Positions 33,751 through 42,538 of a stretch of DNA of 64,000 nucleotides are shown here, piece by piece. The translations under genes were made by a program, and so were the position numbers. Source of the DNA: Methanobacteriota archaeon (lineage in GTDB: Archaea > Thermoplasmatota > Poseidoniia > Poseidoniales > Thalassarchaeaceae); assembly GCA_016845365.1 (NCBI GenBank), contig JAERST010000005.1:138846-202845 (forward strand), read 5' to 3'. A model generated the notes under the pieces. It was given only the letters and a program-made list of their open reading frames with translations, searched no databases and was not told where the DNA came from. Numbering within the stretch: position 1 is the first letter of the stretch; each line of letters opens with the position of its first letter.

Positions 33751-36700
33751 TCAGGCTTCGACGGTGAAAGTGACGCTCACTCCGTCGACCTCGAAGGAGT
33801 CACCAGCCGCTGAACCTTCGTTGAGGCTGGCTGCGCCCGCGCGAGTCTCTGACTGAACATGCGCCCAGTCTGCATCCGCCAACTCGAGTCCATCGACCCA
33901 AACCGCGAGTCCAATCGTCGCCTCGACATCCAAATCGAGGTCCTTACGCTTGGCTTGCACTCTGCGAATGATGTCGCGCGCGAGCCCCTTCGAAAGCAAA
34001 TCTTCGTCGAGGCTCATATCGAGCACCAGCGAGACATCGCCGACGTTCTCATCAGAAATTGTCGCGGCGGCGTAGCCATCCTGTTCGACGCGGCGAATCT
34101 CGATATCATCCATCGTGATATCGTAGCCTTCCAAGATACAGATTCCCGCGTCGATTTCAAGCAGCAAATTATCGGGGTCAGCCTCAGCGAGCAAAGCCAT
34201 CACCGCCGGCAAATCTTGCCGGCATTTCTTGCCCAGAGCCTTGCGGTTCGGCTCGATAACAACGCGCTGGAAGCGCTCGAGGTCATCCTCGGTAGTCAGC
34301 ACCTCGACATTCAATTCCTCAGCGAGCAAATCGTGGAAGCGCGAGATATCCGGTCCGCCGACAATCCATCCGGCCCGGCAGGGCAAGCGCTGTCGGCGGT
34401 CAGCCTCAACGCGCACGCGGCGTCCAGTCTCAGCAAGTGCGCGAACCAATCCCATCTCCTGCTCGAGCGCCCAATCCTGCGGAGGCAAGTTCGACTCAAC
34501 CAGATTCGAGCCGACCGGCCAATCAGCCAAATGAACAGAGACGCCGGTCAAATCTCGATGGATCTGGTCAGGCATGAAAGGTGCGACCGGCGCCATCAAT
34601 CGGCAAACCGTCAGCAGAACCTCATGCAGAGTGTGCTGACAGGCCCGCTTGTCACTGGAATCAGCCTCATCCCACAAGCGACGACGGCTGCGGCGAACGT
34701 ACCAATTCGAGAGGTCATTCACGACGAAAGTCTCGAGTTCACGCCCAGCCTTGTGGAAATCCCAAGCGACGAAATGGTCGTGATAATCATTGGCGACCGT
34801 ATGCAATCGTGACAGAATCCAACGGTCGAGCGGACTCCGCTCACCAACCGCCACAAAGCCGTCCGCATCATCCGCATCAAAGCCATCCAGCGCGGCGTAA
34901 TCGGCGTGGAATCGGTGGACATTCCACAGGGTGAGGAACATCTTGGCGTAGGACTCTCGAACCCCATTCGGGTCGAAATTTGTCGGCGACCACGGCGCGC
35001 TTTGAGTCATCATGTACCAGCGAATCGAATCCGAACCCTCCTTGTTGAAATGGTCCCAAGGATTCACCACGTTCCCGCGCGACTTTGACATCTTCTTGCC
35101 GTCTTTATCGAGGATGTGTCCCAGCGAAAGGCAACGACGGTAACAGATGCTGTCGAAGACCGTCGTTGAGACCGCCATTAGCGAATAGAACCAACCGCGA
35201 GTTTGGTCGACGGCCTCACAGATGTAATCGACTGGGAATGAGCCGTCGAATTTGTCTTGATTCTCAAATGGATAATGCCACTGAGCAAATGATGCGCAGC
35301 CAGAATCGAACCAGCAATCCATGACGTAAGGCTCGCGAACCATCTCGCCCGAACAGCCCTCAGCGGGGCAGTGGAGCTTGACATCGTCGACGTATGGCCG
35401 GTGCAGTTCGGGCGGCATCGGCGATTCTGCGGTCTTCATCTCCTGCATCTCGGCGATACTTCCGATGCAGTGCTCGGTACCACAGTCGGGGCAGATCCAC
35501 ACAGGAATCGGTGTGCCCCAGTAACGCTCGCGACTGATAGCCCAATCCTTGATGTTGGACAACCATTCTCCCATCCGCTTCTCACCGGTCCAATCTGGAG
35601 CCCATTCGACCTCTGAATTGTATTGCAGAATTTGCTCCTTGACCGCGGTCATGCGCACGAACCAACTGTCCATCGCGTAGTAGAGCAATGGGTGGTCCGT
35701 GCGCCAACAATGTGGGTAATCGTGGGTGTAAATGTGCTCGCGGTAAAGCGAATTTTGCTCCGCGAGCAGATTGATGATATCATCGTCGCAGTCCTTGACA
35801 TAGCGTCCATCGAGCTGTCCATGAGTTCCTGCGACGAAGCGCCCATCCATACCGACGGTATGCTGGGCGGGGAATCCTTCTTTCATCCCGAGATTGTAGT
35901 CGTCCTCACCGTACATCACGGCTGTATGGACGACTCCAGTTCCATCACTCGTAGTGACGAAATCGGCGCCGACGATGGTCCAAGCTGCAGGATGCTCGGA
36001 GCCATCGATGGCGCCGGGGAAAAGAGGATTGTACGAGCGGCCGACGAGTTCAGAGCCAGGGAATTCGTCGACCACCTCGACATGATGGCGCAGAACTGCG
36101 CCCATCAGGTCCTTGGCGAGAATCAATTCCTCGCCAAGCGGTGCGCCGCCGCGACCTTCCCATGAATCAGAAGGCGGCGCACTAATCTTCACTCGAACAT
36201 ATGTCACATCAGGCCCAACGGCCAGTCCGACGTTTCCGGGGAGAGTCCACGGAGTGGTCGTCCAAGCGAGCACGGAAGCATCGTCATCTGCGAGCTTGAA
36301 TTTGATGAAAACTGCAGGCTCAGCGACCTCTTTGTAGCCCTGAGCCACCTCGTGAGTCGAGTAACTGGTTCCAGTCTGCGGGCAATATGGCAGAACTTTG
36401 TGCCCGCGAAATAGCAAGCCCTTGTCGAACATTTGCTTGAGAGACCACCACGCGGATTCGATGTAATCATCGTGAAGCGTGACGTAAGGATCGTTCATAT
36501 CGACCCAGAATCCCATGCGTTCGGTCATTTCGCGCCAGGCTTCTTCGTAGGTCCAGACGCTTTCTTTGCAGGCTTGATTGAAGGCTTCCATGCCAAAGGC
36601 TTCGATGGCTTCGTTGCTCATCAGGTCCAACTGCTTCTGCACCTCGATCTCCACGGGCAAACCATGGGTATCCCACCCCGCCTTCCGCTCAACGATGTGT

Positions 36701-36933
36701 CCTTCCATCGTTTTCCAACGGCAGACCATGTCCTTGAACAGTCGAGAAATCACGTGGTGAATTCCCGGTCTGCCGTTCGCCGTCGGTGGTCCTTCGAGGA
36801 AAGTGAAAGGAGATGCACCGTCGCGGCTCGCCTCAATGCTCTGGGCGAATGTCTTCTCATCGCTCCAGGTTTGCATCAGGGCTGTCTCGAGGGCGACCGG
36901 GTCGAGGTCGCCGGCTGGCTTCGGTACCACCAT
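33751..36933 (-). CDS. ileS: Isoleucyl-tRNA synthetase
   Basis: A 1060-residue class I synthetase of the archaeal/eukaryote-like (type 2) form. TFLEGPPTANGRPGIHH holds the HIGH motif, AGWDTHGLPVE and TTPWTLPGN (start of the editing domain) follow, DQTRGWFYSL and KKMSKSRGNVVNP complete the active site, and WPVGSNL leads into the anticodon domain. The long C-terminal region with Cys-poor strands is typical of this form. It converges on the BNR lipoprotein gene. Upstream is a 96-bp gap with a GAA-loop hairpin (36974-36988). Confidence 0.97.
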   Translation of the reverse strand: MVVPKPAGDLDPVALETALMQTWSDEKTFAQSIEASRDGASPFTFLEGPPTANGRPGIHHVISRLFKDMVCRWKTMEGHIVERKAGWDTHGLPVEIEVQKQLDLMSNEAIEAFGMEAFNQACKESVWTYEEAWREMTERMGFWVDMNDPYVTLHDDYIESAWWSLKQMFDKGLLFRGHKVLPYCPQTGTSYSTHEVAQGYKEVAEPAVFIKFKLADDDASVLAWTTTPWTLPGNVGLAVGPDVTYVRVKISAPPSDSWEGRGGAPLGEELILAKDLMGAVLRHHVEVVDEFPGSELVGRSYNPLFPGAIDGSEHPAAWTIVGADFVTTSDGTGVVHTAVMYGEDDYNLGMKEGFPAQHTVGMDGRFVAGTHGQLDGRYVKDCDDDIINLLAEQNSLYREHIYTHDYPHCWRTDHPLLYYAMDSWFVRMTAVKEQILQYNSEVEWAPDWTGEKRMGEWLSNIKDWAISRERYWGTPIPVWICPDCGTEHCIGSIAEMQEMKTAESPMPPELHRPYVDDVKLHCPAEGCSGEMVREPYVMDCWFDSGCASFAQWHYPFENQDKFDGSFPVDYICEAVDQTRGWFYSLMAVSTTVFDSICYRRCLSLGHILDKDGKKMSKSRGNVVNPWDHFNKEGSDSIRWYMMTQSAPWSPTNFDPNGVRESYAKMFLTLWNVHRFHADYAALDGFDADDADGFVAVGERSPLDRWILSRLHTVANDYHDHFVAWDFHKAGRELETFVVNDLSNWYVRRSRRRLWDEADSSDKRACQHTLHEVLLTVCRLMAPVAPFMPDQIHRDLTGVSVHLADWPVGSNLVESNLPPQDWALEQEMGLVRALAETGRRVRVEADRRQRLPCRAGWIVGGPDISRFHDLLAEELNVEVLTTEDDLERFQRVVIEPNRKALGKKCRQDLPAVMALLAEADPDNLLLEIDAGICILEGYDITMDDIEIRRVEQDGYAAATISDENVGDVSLVLDMSLDEDLLSKGLARDIIRRVQAKRKDLDLDVEATIGLAVWVDGLELADADWAHVQSETRAGAASLNEGSAAGDSFEVDGVSVTFTVEA

Positions 36934-36973
36934 CGGGCGGGCGACCTGTGGTGGCGTCTTGAAGTTGAGGGGG

Positions 36974-36988
36974 TCGCCCGAAGGGCGA
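36974..36988. promoter_or_regulatory. Hairpin upstream of ileS
   Basis: A 6-bp perfect stem (TCGCCC/GGGCGA) with a GAA loop lies 41 bp before the ileS start and 42 bp past the Lrp/TRASH gene end. It could terminate the regulator transcript or lie in the ileS leader. Confidence 0.35.
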
Positions 36989-37029
36989 GAAGATGTAATT
37001 GATGGATTCCCATTTCCTCGAATAATTGC

Positions 37030-37641
37030 TCATTTGTTGCGCATATTATCTAATCGCGTCAATCTTTCTGAAAGCGATTTTTCACAAATTGGACAGCAAC
37101 AAGGCAGGATTTGATCTTCCCATTTCAATAGGAAACCAGTATTCTTCATGCCTTGGCCACAATATGCACAATTCAGTAAGATAGTTTTGGAATCAATGAT
37201 TCCTCTATTCTTTTTGAGTTCTAGTGAAGAATATTCTACCTCAAGAAATTCCCAGTCACATAATTCTTCTAGGATTTCTCGTAATGCAACCGGGGTTTGC
37301 TTTACAACGGATTCAAACCTCATCCTAATTTCCCCTGAGGAAAGCGAATCAATCGTTGTGAGGTGATTGAATTCAGAGATTTTTCCTATTATCTCCTCAG
37401 TTTTCTGCTGAGGAGTTCCTCTTACAAGAATAGTAGTGATATCTAATCGTTGAGGGTTCAAATCAACTGAGAACCCTTGAATGACGCCAAGTTCTCTTAA
37501 TTTCTTAATTCTCCTAGCAATTGTTGGTGCAGTACTCTTAGTTTCCCGAGCTACTGCTCTGTCGGATAATCTAGCATTGATTTGAAGAATTTTCATTATC
37601 TCAAAGTCCAAATCATCGAGAATCATAACCGGTCGAGACAT
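37030..37641 (-). CDS. Lrp/AsnC-type regulator with C-terminal TRASH-like metal domain
   Basis: About 203 residues. The N-terminal winged helix reads DDLDFEIMKILQINARLSDRAVA, then APTIARRIKKLRELGVIQGF, the standard Lrp DNA-binding signature, followed by a RAM-like ligand domain. The C-terminus has CAYCG and, 18 residues on, CCCPIC, a Cys-rich treble-clef arrangement like the TRASH domain of archaeal copper regulators. It is divergent from the copper ATPase with a 58-bp shared control region, so copper-responsive control of that ATPase is a strong inference. ATG 37641 is preferred over the frame start at 37686; 37626 is possible. Base composition is AT-richer than flanking genes, suggesting transfer. 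Confidence 0.82.
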   Translation of the reverse strand: MSRPVMILDDLDFEIMKILQINARLSDRAVARETKSTAPTIARRIKKLRELGVIQGFSVDLNPQRLDITTILVRGTPQQKTEEIIGKISEFNHLTTIDSLSSGEIRMRFESVVKQTPVALREILEELCDWEFLEVEYSSLELKKNRGIIDSKTILLNCAYCGQGMKNTGFLLKWEDQILPCCCPICEKSLSERLTRLDNMRNK

Positions 37642-37699
37642 CCGATGTTTACAATTGTAACGAATTGATTTTTTATTACTCGGCAATTGTCAATGTTCT
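37642..37699. promoter_or_regulatory. Shared divergent promoter/operator of the copper cassette
   Basis: An AT-rich core (37669-37678) can serve as TATA box in both directions, about 26 bp from the copper ATPase GTG and about 33 bp from the regulator ATG. Two CAATTG sites flank it symmetrically at 37652-37657 and 37684-37689, centred 32 bp apart. The first is inside a perfect 12-bp palindrome, TTACAATTGTAA (37649-37660). This layout suits a dimeric regulator acting on both genes. Confidence 0.6.
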
Positions 37700-40285
37700 G
37701 TGGCCAATCAGAAACGAATGTCAATCGGTGTTGGCGGAATGACATGTGCATCGTGCGTTGCAACAGTGGAAAAAGCTCTAAGTTCAGTTCCAGGTGTTGA
37801 ATCGGCTTCGGTTAATCTTCCTCTTGAAAGAGCAGAAATTTCTTTCTCAGCAGCTGCCGACATGCAGGCAGTAATTCATGAAATGGAGAAATTTGTTGAA
37901 GCCGCCGGATATAGTTACCAGGCGATTCCCGGCTCAGATAATGACTCTTCAACAAAGTCAGACAGAATCAGTATCTTGAAGGCACGTTTCCTCACTTCAT
38001 TGGCATTAACGCTCCCCATACTAGCAATTGCGATGATTTTCAAACCTGAACTTCCTCCAATCGGACCTTTCAACGGAACGTCATTTTTGTTACTATTACT
38101 GTCGATACCTGTTTGGTTATGGTCGGGATTCCCATTCCACAGAGGGGCGCTTCATTCTCTGAAATCAAGAGTGGCGAACATGGACGTCTTGGTCAGTATG
38201 GGTACTTCTGTCGCTTTCTTTTGGTCCACTGGAGTAGTTCTTTCTGAAGCACTTAATGAATCCCCGGGGATTTTTATTGAATCCACTCATCTCTATTTCG
38301 ATGGTATGGCAGTAATTATCACTCTAGTTCTAATGGGTAGTTGGCTTGAAGCTCGGGCGAAATCTCACTCTACAGACGCAGTTTACAGCCTTATGGATTT
38401 ACAACCAGAGGTTGCAGTTCGTGTTGAGGGTGATAATGAAGAAAAAGTTCGTATCGAATCTATTGAAGTTGGTGATCTAGTCAAAGTAAGATCTGGGGAA
38501 CCTATCCCATTGGATGGAGTTGTGGTTGAAGGTGGTTCATCAATAGACGAATCCATGGTTTCAGGAGAGCCGTTGCCAATTTACAGGACGGTGGGTGAAG
38601 AAGTCATTGGTGGAACAATGAACCTTGACGGCGTACTGATAGTGCGAATAAGTAGGATAGGAAAAGACACCATGCTTGCTCAAGTCATTGAGCTAGTCGA
38701 ACAGGCTCAAGCCGGGAAAGCACCGATTCAACGTCTTGTTGATCGCATTTCATCAATTTTTGTTCCAGTGGTTGTTATTGCAGCAATCCTCTCTGCCATT
38801 TTCTGGTCTACATTTGGCGCTCGATATCTTCTCGACAGTGGTTATTCAAATGCGGAATTCTCAATGCTAGTATTGGTATCCACACTAGTAATCGCCTGTC
38901 CATGTGCCCTAGGATTAGCAACTCCTACTGCACTGATGGTGGGCACAGGAACAGGCGCACGAAATGGACTTTTGATTAAAGGGATTGAAGCTTTAGAACG
39001 AGCTCATAAAATTGATTTTGTAGTCGTTGATAAAACTGGGACATTGACAGAGGGTAAGCCAGTTGTCGTTGAATACAATAGTCTCTCCACTAATTTTTCG
39101 AATTCCGAAATACTCTATCTCGCGGCTTCATTAGAGCGAAACTCCACGCATCCACTTGCTGAGGCAATTGTTCTGAGTAGTGATGAACAAGACGACATTC
39201 TGCCGCCGGAATCAATAGATGTAATTGACTTTCAAACTCATGGTGGCTCTGGATTGAGTGGTACAGTCGGATCGGGGGAATACAAATCCAGTTTGATTGC
39301 TGTAGGAAACACATCATTAATGCGAGAATTTGAAGTAAATGTCCCATTGGATGTCAGCGAATCGGTAATTCAAGGATCTGTTGATGGTCAAGTCACAGTT
39401 CTTGTTTCCCTGGATAATGAATTGATAGGAACAATAGTGTTGGCAGATTCAATTAGAGAATATACTGAGGCCGCAATTTCCTCTCTAAATCAAATGGGTA
39501 TTAGCGTTGTAATGCTGACTGGCGACACAGAAGGAGCAGCCAATTACGTGGCGAATGAAGTAGGAATCAATCGTGTGATTGCAGAAGTGAAACCAGATGA
39601 GAAAGCATCTGCCATCAGAAAAATACAGTCGGACGGTGGCGTTGTCGCGATGATAGGGGACGGTATCAACGATGCCGCCGCTCTCACACAGGCTGATCTT
39701 GGAATTGCAATGGGTGCTGGGAGTGGTATTGCTCTCGAATCTTCAGATATTGTTCTTGTCAAGAATGATGTACGAGATGTAGTAGCTTCGATTGACTTAG
39801 CAAGAGCTACAATGAAGAAAATCAGCTCTAATTTATTTTGGGCATTCATATACAACGTTATTGGAATTCCACTTGCGATGGGACTGCTATATCCCTCTAC
39901 TGGCTGGTTACTTCCTCCGACTTTTGCGGCTGCTGCAATGTCACTTTCAAGTGTCAGCGTTGTATCAAATTCACTTTTGTTGAATACGTGGAAACACCCG
40001 CTGCACGATTCTGAAGTATTGAATAAAAACACAATTCCAACAGAAGAGTCTAGCATGGAAAAGTTGGTTCCGCTGAAGATAGAATTGCGAATTGAAGGAA
40101 TGACTTGTGGAGGTTGTTCAAGAAGAGTCATGGAAGCAATTGAAGCGGTGTCCGGCGTCATAGCCGCAGAGGTATCTCACGAATCTAATAATGCAATTAT
40201 TGAAATTGAACCACAAGTGAAAGATGCTGATTTAATCGAAGCGATTAGTTCTGCAGGCTATAATGTTCTTGAGGTCATCCGATGA
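37700..40285 (+). CDS. copA: Copper-transporting P1B-type ATPase with N- and C-terminal HMA domains
   Basis: An 861-residue heavy-metal pump. An N-terminal HMA domain has GMTCASC (Cys16 and Cys19). The transport core has TM metal motif CPCALG, phosphorylation site DKTGTLTEG, the HPLAEA motif of the nucleotide domain and GDGINDAAAL. A second HMA domain with GMTCGGC begins near residue 800. A C-terminal HMA is unusual and may be a fused copper chaperone. CPC plus CxxC motifs indicate Cu(I) export. The GTG at 37700 lies about 26 bp from the shared TATA, so a leaderless GTG start is plausible; ATG 37718 is the alternative. It overlaps the next gene by 4 bp. Confidence 0.93.
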   Translation: MANQKRMSIGVGGMTCASCVATVEKALSSVPGVESASVNLPLERAEISFSAAADMQAVIHEMEKFVEAAGYSYQAIPGSDNDSSTKSDRISILKARFLTSLALTLPILAIAMIFKPELPPIGPFNGTSFLLLLLSIPVWLWSGFPFHRGALHSLKSRVANMDVLVSMGTSVAFFWSTGVVLSEALNESPGIFIESTHLYFDGMAVIITLVLMGSWLEARAKSHSTDAVYSLMDLQPEVAVRVEGDNEEKVRIESIEVGDLVKVRSGEPIPLDGVVVEGGSSIDESMVSGEPLPIYRTVGEEVIGGTMNLDGVLIVRISRIGKDTMLAQVIELVEQAQAGKAPIQRLVDRISSIFVPVVVIAAILSAIFWSTFGARYLLDSGYSNAEFSMLVLVSTLVIACPCALGLATPTALMVGTGTGARNGLLIKGIEALERAHKIDFVVVDKTGTLTEGKPVVVEYNSLSTNFSNSEILYLAASLERNSTHPLAEAIVLSSDEQDDILPPESIDVIDFQTHGGSGLSGTVGSGEYKSSLIAVGNTSLMREFEVNVPLDVSESVIQGSVDGQVTVLVSLDNELIGTIVLADSIREYTEAAISSLNQMGISVVMLTGDTEGAANYVANEVGINRVIAEVKPDEKASAIRKIQSDGGVVAMIGDGINDAAALTQADLGIAMGAGSGIALESSDIVLVKNDVRDVVASIDLARATMKKISSNLFWAFIYNVIGIPLAMGLLYPSTGWLLPPTFAAAAMSLSSVSVVSNSLLLNTWKHPLHDSEVLNKNTIPTEESSMEKLVPLKIELRIEGMTCGGCSRRVMEAIEAVSGVIAAEVSHESNNAIIEIEPQVKDADLIEAISSAGYNVLEVIR

Positions 40286-40947
40286 ATGGTCGTTCCACTG
40301 TTGTAATTTCACTAGTGCTATTATTGATTTTGACATCTTCTAGTCCTCTCTCGGTAGCAAGCAGCCACGGAATTGACGGTTATTCTGCTAGTGGCTGTAG
40401 TTGTCATTCAACCACTGAAAGTGAAGTTGAGGTTACATTGAGTGGAGTTCCAACTGTTTACATTCCTGGGAAAATATACAGGCTGACAATAAGCCTCAAC
40501 GGTGAACCAGAGCCTTCGGAATCAGGTCATCGCGGCGGTTTTAACCTCAAAGCATCATTTGGAAAACTATCAGTGCCGTACGGCGCTGATGATATACAGA
40601 TCAGTAAGGAAGGGGAATCTCGTCACTCAATGGGTGGGGGACAATCAGACACTTGGGAAACTACGGGTGAGGCCACTCATACTCATAGTGGGGCAAATCA
40701 AAGAGAATGGGATGTAAATTGGAAGGCACCTTCACCTGGCGTGGGAGATGTACGATTTACTTTAGCAGGTAACATCGTTGATGGAGACCATGAGACTAGT
40801 GGTGACCAGTGGGCTCTCGCCAGTTATGATTCTGTTGAGGGAAAAAGAACACTTCTTGATTTATTAGCTCAATATTTCATACATATTGCAATCGTTGGCA
40901 GTATTGGATTAATATACACTTTTTGGCGAAAGGGGATGTTTGAATGA
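40282..40947 (+). CDS. Membrane-anchored CxCH protein, choice-of-anchor V-like
   Basis: A 221-residue exported protein. A signal peptide (LVLLLILTSSSPLSVASS) leads to GYSASGCSCHSTTES, then VTLSGVPTVYIPGKIYRLTI, a beta-sandwich pattern like the choice-of-anchor V/Reeler-like family in which GC.CH starts the mature domain. His-rich stretches (THTHSG, GDHET) are present. A membrane helix near the C-terminus (YFIHIAIVGSIGLIYTFW) anchors it. The 4-bp overlap with copA makes it part of the copper operon. Copper binding or reduction at the outer face is inference; the single CxCH could hold metal or, less likely, heme. Confidence 0.68.
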   Translation: MNGRSTVVISLVLLLILTSSSPLSVASSHGIDGYSASGCSCHSTTESEVEVTLSGVPTVYIPGKIYRLTISLNGEPEPSESGHRGGFNLKASFGKLSVPYGADDIQISKEGESRHSMGGGQSDTWETTGEATHTHSGANQREWDVNWKAPSPGVGDVRFTLAGNIVDGDHETSGDQWALASYDSVEGKRTLLDLLAQYFIHIAIVGSIGLIYTFWRKGMFE

Positions 40948-41019
40948 ATCAAATCATCTCACTTTCTTGTGTCAAGTAGATTGGATAGTTTGAATTCCTT
41001 CATGCTTCAGGAGGATTCA

Positions 41020-41808
41020 ATGGCGTCAGGGTTCGATGAGAGTTCTCTTCATTTAATTGATGAGATTTCAACATGGATTGGTGATTACGCTCATGAGAAT
41101 GGCATCACCACGCTAGTCATCGGAGTTTCTGGCGGGATTGATTCTGCGGTTACGTCGACGCTTTCTGCTCGTACGGGCTTAGCAACCATCGTGCTGAATA
41201 TGCCGATTCATCAAGCGCCCGAGCAATACGAATTATCGAAGCGACACATCGCTTGGTTGGAGAAGAATTTCGACAATGTCGAGGGGCGGCTCGTCGATTT
41301 GACTACGACTTACGATTCCTTCGTGGCTGAGATGCAAGGCATCGACCTCTCTCCTCTAGCTTTGGCAAACTCTCGAGCTCGGCTTCGCATGACTACGCTC
41401 TATGCTGTCGCTGGCTCGTCCAACGGTATCGTGGTTGGGACGGGGAATAAGGTCGAGGATTTCGGGGTTGGATTCTTTACGAAATACGGCGATGGTGGAG
41501 TCGATATCTCGCCCATCGCCGACCTAATGAAATCGGAGGTTTTTGCTCTCGGTGCGGCTCTTGGTGTGCTCGAGGATATTCAGAATGCTGCGCCAACCGA
41601 CGGCCTCTGGGACGATGGACGGACTGACGAGGAGCAGATGGGAGCAACTTACGAGGAACTCGAGTGGGCGATAGAGTACGAGGCGAATCCGTCCGGTGGT
41701 GAGTTGAGCGAGCGTCAGAGTACGGTTTTGGCGATTTTCCGTTCATTCAATACCGCCAATGCCCACAAGATGAATCCGATTCCTGTTTTCAAACGCAAGG
41801 AATCCTGA
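41020..41808 (+). CDS. nadE: NAD+ synthetase (ammonia-type)
   Basis: It amidates deamido-NAD to NAD+ using ATP. VIGVSGGIDSAVTSTLSA is the PP-loop, VGTGNKVEDFGVGFFTKYGDGGVDISPI is the family's substrate-binding block, and APTDGLWDDGRTDEEQMGATYEELEWAI is the conserved C-terminal block. About 262 residues with no nitrilase domain, so it would use ammonia. ATG 41020 has CAGGAGG five bases upstream, which decides the start over ATG 41002 and GTG 40969. Composition returns here to the GC-richer norm of the window, marking the right edge of the copper cassette. Confidence 0.95.
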   Translation: MASGFDESSLHLIDEISTWIGDYAHENGITTLVIGVSGGIDSAVTSTLSARTGLATIVLNMPIHQAPEQYELSKRHIAWLEKNFDNVEGRLVDLTTTYDSFVAEMQGIDLSPLALANSRARLRMTTLYAVAGSSNGIVVGTGNKVEDFGVGFFTKYGDGGVDISPIADLMKSEVFALGAALGVLEDIQNAAPTDGLWDDGRTDEEQMGATYEELEWAIEYEANPSGGELSERQSTVLAIFRSFNTANAHKMNPIPVFKRKES

Positions 41809-41824
41809 GGTGAGCTGCTTGTCG

Positions 41825-42538
41825 ATGCAGCGCTGTGGATTGGCTGAGGTTCGCGCTGCCATCGATTCGGGAGAGGAAATCTCGTTGATTTTGGTCAAAC
41901 GCGAGCATGGCTCGGACGAGGTAGCGGCGCTTGTTGCCCGAGCCGAAGAGTCAGGAATTCGAGTCATCGAAGGCTCGGAAAATGACCTCTGGCGAATGGC
42001 CCGCAACAATTCTGACGGCGCGCCCAACATTCTCGCTTTGGTCGGACGAAATCCGGCCGCCTCTTTCGAGGAAGTGCTGGCGACCGGCGGCCTAATCTGG
42101 CTTCTCGACGGAGCAAAATATCCGGTCAATATCGGCTTCTGCATCCGCACCGCAGAGGTGTCAGGAGCAGGGGCCGTCGTTGTCAATGGTGAACTCAACA
42201 ATGCGGAGCGAAGCGCGGCCAAGCGCGCTTCGATGAAGGCTCACAGATTTACCCCCGTCTTCTGGCAATCCGCCACCGACTCAATCCACGCCGCCAAGGC
42301 CGCAGACTACCGAATACTCGCCCTCGAAGACATTGGCGACAAGGCCCCTTGGGATGTCGATATGACCGGTCCAGTCGTTCTCATCGTAGGCGGCGAGCGC
42401 GCAGGAATCAGCGAGGAAGTCCTCGCTCTCGCCGACGAAACCATTCGCATTCCAATGACAGGTTTCGTCCCCTCATTCAATCTGCAAGCACCGCTCAGCG
42501 CAGTCGCAATCGAAGCCCAGCGGCAACGCTCTCAATGA
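41825..42538 (+). CDS. SPOUT/TrmH-family RNA methyltransferase
   Basis: About 237 residues. The three SpoU motifs are visible: KYPVNIGFCIRTAEVSGAGAVVV (motif 1 with conserved Asn and Arg), VVLIVGGERAGIS (motif 2) and IRIPMTGFVPSFNLQAPLSAVAIE (motif 3, whose SxN core is here SFN). An N-terminal region of about 80 residues probably serves substrate binding. It would 2'-O-methylate rRNA or tRNA; the site cannot be told. ATG 41825 follows GAGGTG by 12 bp; GTG 41810 is an alternative. Its end overlaps the ZIP gene end by 7 bp, convergent. Confidence 0.83.
   Translation: MQRCGLAEVRAAIDSGEEISLILVKREHGSDEVAALVARAEESGIRVIEGSENDLWRMARNNSDGAPNILALVGRNPAASFEEVLATGGLIWLLDGAKYPVNIGFCIRTAEVSGAGAVVVNGELNNAERSAAKRASMKAHRFTPVFWQSATDSIHAAKAADYRILALEDIGDKAPWDVDMTGPVVLIVGGERAGISEEVLALADETIRIPMTGFVPSFNLQAPLSAVAIEAQRQRSQ

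Noticed and set aside
33859-34812. A 317-residue frame antisense to ileS
   Set aside because: It lies wholly within a confidently assigned synthetase; long antisense frames are expected in GC-rich coding DNA with this codon bias.
42190-42240. GAA-loop palindrome-like GGAGCGAAGCGC inside the SPOUT methylase gene
   Set aside because: The stem is short and imperfect and is explained by coding sequence for Glu-Arg-Ser-Ala.
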